A stretch of DNA of 64,000 nucleotides from Flavobacterium sp. TR2 (GTDB taxonomy: Bacteria; Bacteroidota; Bacteroidia; Flavobacteriales; Flavobacteriaceae). The notes beneath the pieces are model-generated. The model did no database searches. It had not been told where the DNA came from and was given only the letters and a program-made list of their open reading frames with translations. Shown here in pieces: positions 18,670 to 28,160 of this stretch. The stretch lies in the NCBI RefSeq assembly GCF_025252405.1, contig NZ_CP104307.1:4464001-4528000 (forward strand), read 5' to 3'. Positions within the stretch are counted from its first letter, which is position 1. Each line of letters opens with the position of its first letter. The translations under genes and the position numbers were made by a program.

Positions 18670-21600
18670 TTAGAAAGTTAAATTCAAATTAACACCTATA
18701 CTTCTTGTTGAAGGCAATCCGAAAATATCAACACCTTGCAATCCTTCTCCTGAACTTAATGTTACGTTTGGATCAAATGGAGCATCTTTGTAGAAGAAAA
18801 ATAAGTTTTTACCAACAAGAGAAACATTCACTGCTTTGAAGATTGTAGTTTTACTGAAATCAAAAGTATATCCTAGAGAAAGCTCGCCTAATTTAACATT
18901 TGTTGCTTTGTACATATATTCTCCAGTAGCACCAGCTCTATCTCCAACTGAGCTATAGTAATTTTGTGCAGACATTGTTGTAACTGGAGTTCCGTTTTCA
19001 TCTATAGCATTTACTTTAACTCCACCAGCAGCTCTTGCATCGCCACTAGCTTTAGATACACCATAAGAATCAAGCATTGCTTCTGTCATACTCATTACAT
19101 TACCTCCAAATCTACCGTCAATAAGAATATTTAAGAATACTTTTTTGTATTTGAATGAGTTTGAAAAACCTAACATAAAATCAGGGTTTGAACTTCCCAT
19201 GTCTACCCAGTCCGTTTTTTGAACTAAAGCCTGATCTCCAACACCAGCAAGCAACATTTGACCTTGTGCGTTTCTCAAAATATCTTTCCCCTGAATTGTC
19301 CCGAATGGTTGTCCAACTTTCATAACATATCTGTAACTATTTGGATCTCCGTTAGTCAAAATAACTGTATTAACTTCGCCATTTGCACCTGTACCTAAGC
19401 TAAGAACCGTGTTTTTATTTGAAGCATAATTCAATCCAAGATCCCAAGAGAAATTCTCATTTTGAATTGCTTTACCAGTTACTGTAATCTCAAAACCTTT
19501 ATTTTCGATACTACCAGCATTGAACGCATAATTAGTATATCCTGTAGTATTTGGAATTGGCGCCGGAGAAGTAATTAATTGATTTTTTGTTTCATTTCTG
19601 TAGTATGTAAAATCAAATCCAATTCTGTTATTTAAGAATCTCCATTCTGTACCAAATTCATATGAATTTTGCATTTCTGGCTTCAAAGAAGTTCCTGGCT
19701 GAGGACCAACTATTGGTGCTGTAACGATACCACCAACTAAAGTATTTACTGGTGAAGTTAAAAAAGGAGAAATATCATTACCTACTTGAGCAAATGAAGC
19801 TCTAACTTTTGCATAACTAATTGCTTCAGGCAATGATACCATTTGGCTTAAGACAGCTGATAAACCTACTGAAGGATAAAAGAAACTTAAATTATCTGTA
19901 TTTACCAAAGTTGATGACCAGTCGTTTCTTCCAGTCAAATCAAGATAAACCATGTCTTTGTAACCAATCGTTGCACTTGCAAAAAGTGACTGAACTTCTT
20001 TTTTACCACCAATAGTATGAGCATTTCTTTCTGCAGATACAAAGTTTCCTGTATTAAACCAGTTTGCATTTACAAGTCCATTCTTTTGACCTGAATCGCT
20101 GATGTAAGCATCATTGATTGTAGATTTTGTAATACTTGTACCAAGGTTAGCGCTGAATGAGAAATCATCACTGAATTTTGTATTGATAGTAGCAATTAAA
20201 TCACCATATAATTGATTACTTTCACTATCTGAATAGATATATCTACCTGTAGATGGTGCCAAAGTTTCGTTTGTACCAGCATACATTCTTTTGTCAAAAA
20301 TGTTATCAAATTTATTATAACCTCCTCTTGCTTTAATGCTCAACCAATCAGTTGCTTTATATGTAATAGCAGCAGAAGTGATTAAAGATTGGTTTTTATC
20401 GATTGATTGATTTCTGTTTAAAATCCAACCTGGGTTTTGAATAATATCAGATGTCTGAGAAGGCCATCTTTGAGTCATTAAGTTTCTTGCTGGATCGAAT
20501 ACTTCAAAGTTTTTATAGTAATCGTTAAAATCATTTCCTCTTGGGAACAAATAAACTCCTGTCAATGGGTTGAAGTACAATCCGTTTGTTGGTTTGTTTA
20601 TAATTTTTTGCTCTGCATAAGATATAGCACCATCAATAGTTACTTTATCATTAAATAATTTAACGCTTTGACGAAGTGCAATATTATTTTTCTTGAACTC
20701 GTTTGTTGGAATTACTCCGTCAACTTTAGTATTTGCATAAGTAAGACTAGTTGACATTTTATCAGATCCTCCATTTACAGATACAGAGTTGATCATAGTA
20801 AGACCTGTATTGTAAAAATCTTTTACATGGTCAGGAGAATTTTTAGCAGCTCCCCAAGTTTTGTCAGATGTTGGATCTGCTCCATAACTAGTTTGAAATT
20901 TTGGCAATGAAACTACATTATCAACAAATACACTCGCGTTGTAAGCTGCTGTTACGTTTCCTTCTTTTCCTTTTTTAGTTGTAATTACGATAACACCATT
21001 TGCTCCTTGAGAACCATATAAAGCAGCTGCAGAAGCTCCTTTAAGAACTGTCATCGATTCAATATCATCAGGGTTCATCATAGAGATTGCATCTCCACCA
21101 TCTCTGTTTCCTCCAGCTGTATCACCAAAAACCTGATTTGCTTGAGCTGAATTAGAGTTCAACATTGGAATCCCGTCAATAACATATAAAGGCTGGTTAT
21201 TTGTCGCAGATGAGTTACCACGTATTGTCACTTTTGCAGCTCCACCAGCTCCAGCAGAACTTTTTCCAACGATAAGACCTGCAACTTTACCAGATAAACT
21301 GTTCATTAAGTTGGCATCCTTAACTCTTGTAACCTCATCTCCTTTAACTTCCTGAGCTGCGTACGTTAAAGTCTTTTTTGATCTTTTAAGTCCTAATGAA
21401 GTTACCACTACTTCATTTAATGCGTTTGATGCAGCCTGTACCATTTTTACATTTATTGTAGAAGCATCGCCTACAACTATGTTCTGTGTTCCAAGACCTA
21501 CATAACTAAAAACTAATGTTTGTCCTTTTTGAACTTCAATAGTGTACAATCCGTCAAAATCGGTAGTTGTTCCTTTTTGACTTCCCTGTACCAAAACAGA

Positions 21601-21717
21601 AGCTCCTGGTAATGGCATACCTTCAGAATCTGTAATCACACCTTTGACATTTTTTACTTGTGCAAGCGAAACTTGCGCAGTAAAAACAATCATAAAGATT
21701 AAGAAAATTTTTTTCAT
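18670..21717 (-). CDS. SusC-like TonB-dependent outer-membrane transporter
   Basis: A protein of 1015 residues with a signal peptide (1-19), an N-terminal CarboxypepD_reg-like domain (about 24-100, starting [17 protein letters not shown]), a plug domain (about 115-230 with the typical YVIDGIPM and [19 protein letters not shown] stretches) and a 22-strand-type barrel ending in aromatic F (NLNLTF). It imports oligosaccharides with SusD using TonB energy. It is the first gene of the leftward chitin operon and is divergent from the regulator pair. Confidence 0.95.
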   Translation of the reverse strand: MKKIFLIFMIVFTAQVSLAQVKNVKGVITDSEGMPLPGASVLVQGSQKGTTTDFDGLYTIEVQKGQTLVFSYVGLGTQNIVVGDASTINVKMVQAASNALNEVVVTSLGLKRSKKTLTYAAQEVKGDEVTRVKDANLMNSLSGKVAGLIVGKSSAGAGGAAKVTIRGNSSATNNQPLYVIDGIPMLNSNSAQANQVFGDTAGGNRDGGDAISMMNPDDIESMTVLKGASAAALYGSQGANGVIVITTKKGKEGNVTAAYNASVFVDNVVSLPKFQTSYGADPTSDKTWGAAKNSPDHVKDFYNTGLTMINSVSVNGGSDKMSTSLTYANTKVDGVIPTNEFKKNNIALRQSVKLFNDKVTIDGAISYAEQKIINKPTNGLYFNPLTGVYLFPRGNDFNDYYKNFEVFDPARNLMTQRWPSQTSDIIQNPGWILNRNQSIDKNQSLITSAAITYKATDWLSIKARGGYNKFDNIFDKRMYAGTNETLAPSTGRYIYSDSESNQLYGDLIATINTKFSDDFSFSANLGTSITKSTINDAYISDSGQKNGLVNANWFNTGNFVSAERNAHTIGGKKEVQSLFASATIGYKDMVYLDLTGRNDWSSTLVNTDNLSFFYPSVGLSAVLSQMVSLPEAISYAKVRASFAQVGNDISPFLTSPVNTLVGGIVTAPIVGPQPGTSLKPEMQNSYEFGTEWRFLNNRIGFDFTYYRNETKNQLITSPAPIPNTTGYTNYAFNAGSIENKGFEITVTGKAIQNENFSWDLGLNYASNKNTVLSLGTGANGEVNTVILTNGDPNSYRYVMKVGQPFGTIQGKDILRNAQGQMLLAGVGDQALVQKTDWVDMGSSNPDFMLGFSNSFKYKKVFLNILIDGRFGGNVMSMTEAMLDSYGVSKASGDARAAGGVKVNAIDENGTPVTTMSAQNYYSSVGDRAGATGEYMYKATNVKLGELSLGYTFDFSKTTIFKAVNVSLVGKNLFFFYKDAPFDPNVTLSSGEGLQGVDIFGLPSTRSIGVNLNLTF

Positions 21718-21994
21718 GTTTAATTTATTTTGTTAGTTATGAAGTAAAATTATTCTTAAGGCATTGTTAAAAAAAATAAATTAAACCAACAGCAATAAAA
21801 TTTAAACGAACGACATAAATCATTCAATAATACGCTTTACGAAAACGTTCTAATAGAAAAATTAAACACCAATATCCTTTTTTTGCGAAATTTTATTTAA
21901 AAAAATTGGCATTTTGCAGTTAATTGTTTAAAGTTGCACTATATTTCAATATTGTTAAGAAAATCTAAAAACCTCATAAAGAACTTTAAACCAG
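21718..21994. promoter_or_regulatory. Divergent control region of the chitin locus
   Basis: 277 bp between the leftward susC operon and the rightward kinase gene, about 75% A+T. It must contain both promoters and probably the binding site of the LytTR regulator encoded next door. I see a near -7 box (TATATTTC, about 21940) for the rightward side and an AACGTT-centred palindrome around 21845-21852, but neither is a convincing consensus match. Confidence 0.45.
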
Positions 21995-23047
21995 TTGAAA
22001 GAAATACGAAAAGTTAAATTTGACATTAAACTGCAAAATCATATCTGGTTCTGGGGAGTATACTTTACTTTAAACTTCTTAAGATGGGGTGCCTACTTTA
22101 ATGATTACCCTTATTCATTCAAATCTAACCTAATCGAATTTTCACTGGTTATACCTTTAGTATATTTGAATTTATTTGTTTTAGTTCCGAGATATGTATT
22201 GAAGCAAAAATATATTATGTATACATTTTTATTGCTTCTGAGCCTATTTGCGATTTATTTGGCCAAAACTGCTCTTACCTATTATATTATATCCGAAAAT
22301 ATCTGGCCAGAAGCCAATAGAGAATACCATCCTTTCGAAATCAATCACATTGTTGCCGTTTGCATTGGCGAATTGTATGTTCTCGCAATGGCATCGTCCG
22401 TTTATCTCACCTTAACCTGGCTAAAAGAGAGAGAAAGAAACAGATCTTTGCGAGAGAATCAGTTTAAGATAAAACTCAAGTATCTCGAAAATCAGATTCA
22501 GCCGCATTTTTTCTTCAATACCTTAAACAATCTGTATGCATTGTCGCTGGAATCTTCAAAAAAAGTTCCAGATGTAATTATAAAACTTTCCAATTTAATG
22601 GAATACGTTTTGTATGATGTTAAAGGAACCAAATTTGTACCTCTTATAAAAGAAATCGATTATATCCAGAATTATATCGAGATAGAAAAGCTCCGATTTG
22701 AAAATGTCGAAGTAACCATAAACTTAGAATCAAATATTGAAGATGTAGTTGTACCCCCGCTAATTTTTATTTCTTTAGTCGAAAATGCATTCAAACACGG
22801 TGGTCTGAATAACAAAAATTTAAAAATAAAAATCAATTGCAAAGTTATCGACAACAAAACACTCGATTTTGAAATCTTAAATAATTTTGTAATTTCACAA
22901 AATCATAATCCGAAAAGGGGGATTGGTTTGGTAAATACAAAAAAAAGACTGAAGCTGATTTACAAAAGCAATTTTAGCCTTAAACACCAAACCAAACTTA
23001 ATTTCTACATAATCAGATTACAAATACCTACCCAGAATGAAGATTAA
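21995..23047 (+). CDS. LytS/His_kinase-family sensor histidine kinase of the chitin locus
   Basis: A protein of 350 residues. The N-terminal half has about four membrane helices (15-35, 45-65, 74-98, 117-141) and no large sensor domain. The C-terminal half is a His_kinase (PF06580) module with QIQPHFFFNTLNNL; His171 is the likely phosphoacceptor. It is followed by a degenerate HATPase (N-box ENAFKHG, then KRGIGLVNTKKRL). The start is TTG at 21995: no ATG or GTG fits, and the N-terminus reads naturally from there. Its stop overlaps the regulator start by 11 nt. Its position suggests it senses chitin-derived sugar, perhaps through a partner membrane protein. Confidence 0.9.
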   Translation: MKEIRKVKFDIKLQNHIWFWGVYFTLNFLRWGAYFNDYPYSFKSNLIEFSLVIPLVYLNLFVLVPRYVLKQKYIMYTFLLLLSLFAIYLAKTALTYYIISENIWPEANREYHPFEINHIVAVCIGELYVLAMASSVYLTLTWLKERERNRSLRENQFKIKLKYLENQIQPHFFFNTLNNLYALSLESSKKVPDVIIKLSNLMEYVLYDVKGTKFVPLIKEIDYIQNYIEIEKLRFENVEVTINLESNIEDVVVPPLIFISLVENAFKHGGLNNKNLKIKINCKVIDNKTLDFEILNNFVISQNHNPKRGIGLVNTKKRLKLIYKSNFSLKHQTKLNFYIIRLQIPTQNED

Positions 23048-23738
23048 ATGTGTGTTAATTGATGATGAGCCTTTAGCTATTAAAGTCCTGGAAAATTATT
23101 TTGCCAATTTTACAGACTTTGAGGTTGTAGCAACATTTACTAACTCTTTGGAGGCGCTAGATTTTATTAACAGCACACCTATAGATGCCGTCTTTTTGGA
23201 TATTAATATGCCAATGATGACTGGTTTTGAACTTATTAGTCTAATCGAAAGCAAAACCAAAGTTATCATCACCACTGCCTTTAGAGAATTTGCCGCAGAA
23301 AGTTATGACTTGGATGTTTTAGATTATTTGGTAAAACCAATTCCGTTGCCACGATTTATTAAATGCATCAACAAAATCACAACCGAATACAATCTTAAAA
23401 ACAATATTAAAGTTGAAACCTCAAAAGGAGATTCTCATATTTTCATCAAAGTCGATAAAAAAATGATGAAAATTAATATTGAAGAAATTCTATTTGTTGA
23501 AGGAATGAAAGAATATATAAAAGTTGTCACTCCAGACAAAACCTATATTACCCATAAATCTCTTACATCTCTATCGGAAGAATTACCTGCAGATCGCTTT
23601 CTTAGAATACATAAATCCTATGTAATCGCCCTAAATAAAGTAAAATCTATAGAAGGAAACCGAGTTCAAATTCAATCTTACAACATTCCGATAGGCCGAA
23701 ACTACAGTAAAGAAGTTAAAAACAAGATATTGGAATAA
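23037..23738 (+). CDS. LytTR-family response regulator of the chitin locus
   Basis: A protein of 233 residues. The receiver domain (1-120) has the acidic pair near D9/D10 and phosphoacceptor Asp55 in FLDINMPMMTG. A LytTR DNA-binding domain (about 135-233) ends the protein. It begins inside the 3' end of the kinase gene (11-nt overlap), a sign of translational coupling. The likely target is the intergenic region upstream of susC, and perhaps of the transporter gene that follows. Confidence 0.93.
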   Translation: MKIKCVLIDDEPLAIKVLENYFANFTDFEVVATFTNSLEALDFINSTPIDAVFLDINMPMMTGFELISLIESKTKVIITTAFREFAAESYDLDVLDYLVKPIPLPRFIKCINKITTEYNLKNNIKVETSKGDSHIFIKVDKKMMKINIEEILFVEGMKEYIKVVTPDKTYITHKSLTSLSEELPADRFLRIHKSYVIALNKVKSIEGNRVQIQSYNIPIGRNYSKEVKNKILE

Positions 23739-23913
23739 AACCTAATTGCGAATCACATTTTCTAAACAGGTTAAAATTAACACTTTGTTGAAAAAACATA
23801 GTCGTTGGTTTAAATTTAACATTATTTATACCTTTTTATTTTTTTTTGATAATCCTAACAAATATATTTACGGTCTTCAAAAAACAATAAAATAAAAAAT
23901 TAACCTTATTATT

Positions 23914-25383
23914 ATGAGTTCAGAAAATGTGCAAACCAAATGGGGGCAATTTATCTCTTTGATAATCGTCTTCTTCTTTTGGGGTTTTGTTGGTTCAGCC
24001 AATGACATCCTGATTCCAGTATTCAAAAAAGTATTTACGTTATCGCAAGTACAATCTCAATTAGTGGCATGGGCTTTTTACGCTGCTTATTTTGTTGGAT
24101 CAATTATATTCTTTATCGTTTCTTTAAAAGTAGATGTTTTGCAAAAATATGGCTACAAAAGAACACTTTCAGCAGGATTAGTTTTATCAGCAGTAGGTTC
24201 ATTTCTATTCGTTCCTGCAGCTACAATCCAAAGTTTCCCTTTCTTCCTAACAGCTTTATTTACAGTAGGATTAGGATTCTCAATTCAGCAAATTGTTGCA
24301 AATCCGTTAGCCATTAAAATGGGGAGCCCAGAAACTGGAGCACACCGTTTGACACTTGCAGGCGGAATTAACTCTTTCGGAACAACGATCGGAGCTATTT
24401 TATTAGGTATCGCTTTATTCGGAATGGGAGACAACAAAAAAACAGCTCTTTCATTAGAAGACATTAAATTGCCATTCATCATTCTAGGTCTTGCATTTAT
24501 TGCTGTTGCTGTTTTCATGAACTTCTCTAAAATTGAAGATCCTGTAAAAGAGGAAGAAGCAATCATCAAGGACAAACACAGTAATTTCAACATTCTTGAC
24601 TATCCTCAATTATACCTGGGTATGTTAGGAATTTTTATTTATGTTGGAACTGAGGTAACGATCATCAGTAACCTGCCTGCCTTATTGCACACACACGAGT
24701 TCGGAAACATTCTAGAAGACGCTGTTGCACCATTTATTGCCCTTTACTGGGGAAGTTTAATGATTGGCCGTTGGAATGGCGGTGTTAACGTATTCAACAC
24801 TTCAAACTTAGTAAATACAGCACTTAAATTTATCGTTCCTGCTGCGGCATTTGGAGTAATTATCGGAGCAAACATCTTTGCCGCTCACGATGTTTCTTCA
24901 TTCTATATCTACCCAATCTGGATTTTATTATTTATTGCCGTAAGTTTTGTTGGCGGTAAAAACGCTGGAAAAACATTAATGCTTTTCGGAATCTCAGGAT
25001 TAACAATGATGGTTTTAGGACTAGCTTGGCCTAACCCAGAAATTGCTAAATTCTTCTTCATTTCTGGAGGATTGTTCTTATCTATCATGTGGCCATCAAT
25101 CTTCGATTTGGCGATTGCAGGACTAGGAAAAAACACAGGAAAAGCATCATCTTTCTTAATCATGATGATTCTTGGAGGTGGAGTAATTCCATTATTGCAA
25201 GGAAGCATCTGTGATTTAGATGCTACAAATCCAAACGGAATTTTCGGCATTACTTATACACACTTCTCTTACATTGTACCGCTTATCGGTTTTGCTTATT
25301 TAGGATTCTACGGCTTCTACTGCCCGAAAATCTTAAAAAGACAAGGAATCAGCCATATCGAAAGTGCTGGCGGAGGACACTAA
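23914..25383 (+). CDS. nagP: NagP/FucP-type MFS sugar transporter (GlcNAc uptake)
   Basis: A protein of 489 residues with about 12 hydrophobic helices and FucP-family features (GFVGSANDILIPVFKKVF early; GAHRLTLAGGINSFGTTIGAILL in the middle). FucP-group carriers are H+ symporters. Within a chitin locus, GlcNAc is the likely substrate, as for Shewanella NagP. It begins with ATG, 175 bp after the response regulator, and is closed by a terminator. It supplies GlcNAc to the cytosol for phosphorylation and the NagB step. Confidence 0.88.
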   Translation: MSSENVQTKWGQFISLIIVFFFWGFVGSANDILIPVFKKVFTLSQVQSQLVAWAFYAAYFVGSIIFFIVSLKVDVLQKYGYKRTLSAGLVLSAVGSFLFVPAATIQSFPFFLTALFTVGLGFSIQQIVANPLAIKMGSPETGAHRLTLAGGINSFGTTIGAILLGIALFGMGDNKKTALSLEDIKLPFIILGLAFIAVAVFMNFSKIEDPVKEEEAIIKDKHSNFNILDYPQLYLGMLGIFIYVGTEVTIISNLPALLHTHEFGNILEDAVAPFIALYWGSLMIGRWNGGVNVFNTSNLVNTALKFIVPAAAFGVIIGANIFAAHDVSSFYIYPIWILLFIAVSFVGGKNAGKTLMLFGISGLTMMVLGLAWPNPEIAKFFFISGGLFLSIMWPSIFDLAIAGLGKNTGKASSFLIMMILGGGVIPLLQGSICDLDATNPNGIFGITYTHFSYIVPLIGFAYLGFYGFYCPKILKRQGISHIESAGGGH

Positions 25384-25407
25384 AAATTAAAAAAACTCCA
25401 ATATATA

Positions 25408-25450
25408 AAAAATCCAAATTCCAGTTTTACTTGAAATTTGGATTTTTTTT
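25408..25450 (+). terminator. Terminator after nagP
   Basis: Stem AAAATCCAAATT / AAATTTGGATTTT with a loop of about 13 nt and a following T-run. It closes the rightward regulator-transporter unit. The words match the terminator at 3391-3435, suggesting a shared family. Confidence 0.75.
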
Positions 25451-25471
25451 ATTTCAAAAGAAAAAAACTTA

Positions 25472-25516
25472 GCGCCTCAGCATCTTAGAAACTTAGAAGC
25501 TTAGAAACTTAGAATC
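25472..25516. repeat. Short ACTTAGAA tandem repeat
   Basis: CTTAGAAACTTAGAAGCTTAG-like words repeat four times in about 40 bp just before the stop of the next leftward gene. Low complexity; no function is visible. Confidence 0.5.
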
Positions 25517-25517
25517 T

Positions 25518-26015
25518 TTACTTCGCGTTAATAATATTGCTCAAATTTTTCTTGAAAATAGCTTTATTCTGCGCCGTTAAAGGATAAACTACATCTTTAT
25601 CTGCATGAACAATTATCTTATCAATATCAGCATTTAAAAGCGCTTGCGGATCTTTTATTTTTAGCGTGCAAGCTCCATCAAAATAACCGTCATCCTCTAT
25701 TGTTTTTCTAGCTTCTATTTTGGTGCCATCACTTAAAACCGCCGAAATTGTCATTTCGCTATTTAATGTTTTAGAGTAAAAACCGTCCATTACCAGCAAA
25801 AGACGATAAGTATTTTTTAATTCCGGACCTTTAAACTCGTGTCTCGTAATATTATATCGAAGACCTTTAGCGAGAGTTTGAAATTTAACCGAACAATCCA
25901 ACTCATAAGTAGCAACATCTCCCGCATCATTTACCGAAGTGATAACCTTAGCAGCTTGAGCATTTATAGAAAAACTCGCTACAAAAAACGACAACATAAA
26001 TAAGATAACTTTCAT
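25518..26015 (-). CDS. Secreted hypothetical protein
   Basis: A protein of 165 residues with a signal peptide (to about residue 20, ending INAQA). The mature part is a predicted beta-rich domain with two Cys residues (about 41 and 116) that could form a disulfide. I recognise no family. It starts with ATG and stands alone between the nagP terminator and the aldolase gene; its periplasmic role is unknown. Confidence 0.7.
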   Translation of the reverse strand: MKVILFMLSFFVASFSINAQAAKVITSVNDAGDVATYELDCSVKFQTLAKGLRYNITRHEFKGPELKNTYRLLLVMDGFYSKTLNSEMTISAVLSDGTKIEARKTIEDDGYFDGACTLKIKDPQALLNADIDKIIVHADKDVVYPLTAQNKAIFKKNLSNIINAK

Positions 26016-26107
26016 ATTTAACTATTTAAGATTCAATATAAAAGTAAAAAAAATCGCCCTTTCTCATAAGAAAAAAGACGATTTTAATTTTATAAATATC
26101 TTAAGGA

Positions 26108-26764
26108 CTACTTATTTCCTTTTTCGAAGTCAGCAACGAACTGCGCTAAACCGATATCTGTCAATGGGTGTTTCAATAAACCGTAAATTGCAGAAAGAGG
26201 TCCAGTCATAACATCAGCACCAATTTTAGCACAGTTTACAATATGCATCGTGTGACGTACAGAAGCTGCTAAAATTTGAGTTTCGTACCCGTAATTATCA
26301 TAAACTTCTCTAATTTCCTGAATCAAATTCAATCCATCAGTAGAAATATCATCCAAACGTCCAACAAATGGAGAAACATAAGTAGCTCCAGCTTTTGCAG
26401 CCAAAATAGCTTGCCCAACAGAGAAAACAAGCGTTACATTAGTTTTAATTCCTTTATCAGAAAAATATTTAGCTGCCATAACCCCTTCCTTAGTCATAGG
26501 TAGCTTTACAACAATCTGCTCGTGCAATTCAGCCAGCTCCTCGCCTTCCTTAACCATACCTTCAAAGTCAAGAGCATTAACCTCAGCACTTACATCACCA
26601 TCAACAAGATTACAGATGTCAACATAATGCTTAAGAATATTGTTTTTTCCAGTGATTCCTTCTTTTGCCATTAATGACGGATTAGTCGTTACACCATCCA
26701 AAACACCTAAAGCTTGTGCTTCTTTAATTTGAGCTAAATTAGCTGTGTCAATAAAAAATTTCAT
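26108..26764 (-). CDS. fsa: Fructose-6-phosphate aldolase / short transaldolase
   Basis: A class I aldolase of the TalC/FSA group, 218 residues (full length). Schiff-base Lys87 sits in VVKLPM, and TTNPSL (26-31) and the NVTLVFS strand are the usual active-site pieces. The family splits into FSA (dihydroxyacetone + glyceraldehyde-3-P) and true transaldolase; sequence alone does not settle which, and Bacteroidota members are often transaldolases. It starts with ATG. Its promoter lies about 160 bp upstream, leaving a long structured leader. Confidence 0.88.
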   Translation of the reverse strand: MKFFIDTANLAQIKEAQALGVLDGVTTNPSLMAKEGITGKNNILKHYVDICNLVDGDVSAEVNALDFEGMVKEGEELAELHEQIVVKLPMTKEGVMAAKYFSDKGIKTNVTLVFSVGQAILAAKAGATYVSPFVGRLDDISTDGLNLIQEIREVYDNYGYETQILAASVRHTMHIVNCAKIGADVMTGPLSAIYGLLKHPLTDIGLAQFVADFEKGNK

Positions 26765-26797
26765 AATTTATATTATTTAAATTGTGTTGATTTATTA

Positions 26798-26911
26798 GGG
26801 CGTGACCATATTTGCAAAAGGCGCACCAATCAAACCGCTTACAAGCGCCTTTTTCAAATCCGGTCGGGCTATCCGTACTACTTTGGTAGTTCACTCCTAT
26901 CCCTCACGCAA
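26798..26911 (-). ncRNA. Structured dispersed element in the aldolase mRNA leader
   Basis: A roughly 115-bp block bounded by GCGTGA and TCACGC (complementary ends). Inside are a strong stem (AAAAGGCGC with GCGCCTTTT), a hairpin ACTAC-TTTG-GTAGT and the phrase CGGGCTATCCG. A consensus promoter begins immediately upstream, so the element should be transcribed as the 5' part of the aldolase mRNA. A block sharing the same kind of words is at 42391-42492. I recall similar elements scattered in Flavobacterium genomes; that is recollection only. Confidence 0.5.
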
Positions 26912-26920
26912 ACGCAGCTG

Positions 26921-26949
26921 CAAAATTACGAAATCAATACCAATAACAA
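26921..26949 (-). promoter_or_regulatory. Promoter of the aldolase gene (perfect Bacteroidota consensus)
   Basis: TTG (26949-26947), an 18-bp spacer, then TAATTTTG (26928-26921). This matches TTG-N17..19-TAnnTTTG exactly. The predicted start site is near 26914, so the transcript begins with the structured element and reaches the ATG about 150 nt later. Confidence 0.65.
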
Positions 26950-27006
26950 TTTCAAAAATCAAATCAATTTGTGATTTAAATCTAAAATCAGGCAATTAAT
27001 TCCGTT

Positions 27007-27810
27007 TTATAACTTATAATGGTTCATTAACATTTTCTCGTACATTTTATCTGGAAGAGCTCGTTTTAGCACAATCGAAAACTTCTGCATAAAAGCCCCG
27101 ACTTTATAATGCACGTTTGGCTTCTTGGTCTGAATGATTTTATAAACCGCCTCTGCCATTTCATTCGGATTGCTTCCTGCATCAACATGATCGTTCATCG
27201 TTGCTAGAACTTCACCATAAACCTTTTCATAAGCCGAATCTTTAATGACTGGCGCATGATAACGTCCTGCCGCAATATTAGTGGCAAAATCCCCTGGAGC
27301 CACATTGGTGATCTCGATGCCAAAAGATTTCACTTCCATCCTTAAAGCTTCTGTAATTAATTCCAAAGCCCCTTTTGAAGCCGAATAAACGCTTCTATAC
27401 GGAAGTCCCATATATCCAGCAATAGAAGTAATATTAATGATAAGCCCAGAATTCTGCTTGCGCATTTGCGGAAGCGCGGCCTTCATAACTTCAATAGGCC
27501 CAAAAAAATTTGTTTCAAAATTATTTCGAATTTCTTCAGTAGGAATTTCTTCCAATGGCCCTGTAATTCCAACTCCAGCATTATTAATCACAATGTCTAA
27601 TCTTCCGGAAGTTTCAATAATTCTGTTTACAGCAGTTTTAATAGAATCAGAATTTCGAACATCTAAAGCCACCAAAGGAAAAATAGAATTTAAAACTTTC
27701 TCAGGATTTCTGCTTGTTCCGTATACAACAAAACCTTTTTGATGTAAAAACTCACCAATAGATCTACCAATTCCTGATGATCCTCCGGTAATTAAAACGA
27801 CTTTGCTCAT
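27007..27810 (-). CDS. Short-chain dehydrogenase/reductase
   Basis: A classical SDR of 267 residues. NAD(P)-binding TGGSSGIG (8-15), NNAG (76-79), catalytic Tyr142-x-x-x-Lys146 (YSASK) and Ser129 in the ITSIAG strand are all present. The extended C-terminus (about 215-267) is typical of lipid- or retinol-type SDRs. Arg34 after the second strand hints at NADPH preference. The substrate cannot be read from sequence. It starts with ATG and is monocistronic by its neighbours. Confidence 0.9.
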   Translation of the reverse strand: MSKVVLITGGSSGIGRSIGEFLHQKGFVVYGTSRNPEKVLNSIFPLVALDVRNSDSIKTAVNRIIETSGRLDIVINNAGVGITGPLEEIPTEEIRNNFETNFFGPIEVMKAALPQMRKQNSGLIINITSIAGYMGLPYRSVYSASKGALELITEALRMEVKSFGIEITNVAPGDFATNIAAGRYHAPVIKDSAYEKVYGEVLATMNDHVDAGSNPNEMAEAVYKIIQTKKPNVHYKVGAFMQKFSIVLKRALPDKMYEKMLMNHYKL

Positions 27811-27956
27811 TTTTTTAGTTATAAGTTATAAATTAAGAGTTATAAGTTTTCGGAATTGGCCTTTATTTTAAAACTTCTATCCAATAACATTTAACTTCAG
27901 ATAGGGCCAAAAATAAAAAAATCCTCCTGAAAGGAAGATTGCAAACTAATTAAAAT

Positions 27957-27978
27957 TCAAAAAAAAAAAAAAAAAAAT
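27957..27978 (-). terminator. Poly-T terminator of the SRP RNA gene
   Basis: An unbroken A-run of about 18 on the plus strand (T-run in the transcript) directly follows the closing helix of the SRP RNA, so the RNA's own stem plus the T tract can end transcription. Confidence 0.7.
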
Positions 27979-28071
27979 GGCAAGCGACCTACATCGCACC
28001 GCTCAACCGCGTACCCTTGCTATGTTCCCATCCTGGGGGAGTCTGCAGGAGCTGGTCGTGTAGGACTTGCC
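27979..28071 (-). ncRNA. ffs: Signal recognition particle RNA, small bacterial type
   Basis: A transcript of about 93 nt on the minus strand. The ends GGCAAG(TCC) and (C)GCTTGCC pair. The centre, CCCCAGGATGGGAACATAGCAAGGG, is the conserved domain IV with the GGAA loop and asymmetric AGCA bulge that binds Ffh (quoted here in two parts: CCCCAGGATGGGAAC and ATAGCAAGGG). It has a perfect promoter upstream and a T-run after. SRP RNA with Ffh and FtsY targets membrane proteins co-translationally. Confidence 0.85.
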
Positions 28072-28075
28072 GGTG

Positions 28076-28105
28076 CAAATATACAACCTTTTTATATTTT
28101 TGCAA
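28076..28105 (-). promoter_or_regulatory. Promoter of the SRP RNA gene
   Basis: TTG (28105-28103), a 19-bp spacer, TATATTTG (28083-28076): an exact Bacteroidota consensus. The RNA 5' end falls about 5 bp after the -7 box, which fits the housekeeping sigma factor. Confidence 0.7.
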
Positions 28106-28113
28106 GACCTTTG

Positions 28114-28141
28114 TTGCTATAAAAATAACGTCGTATATTGG
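28114..28141 (+). promoter_or_regulatory. Promoter of the glutaminyl cyclase gene
   Basis: TTG (28114-28116), a 17-bp spacer and TATATTGG (one mismatch to TAnnTTTG), 20 bp before the ATG. It is back to back with the SRP RNA promoter. Confidence 0.45.
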
Positions 28142-28160
28142 CATATTGAAATTTTAAACT

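Noticed and set aside
21718..21994. A defined LytTR binding site upstream of susC
   Set aside because: Candidate words (for example around 21845-21852) do not fit the known paired LytTR consensus, so no site is claimed.
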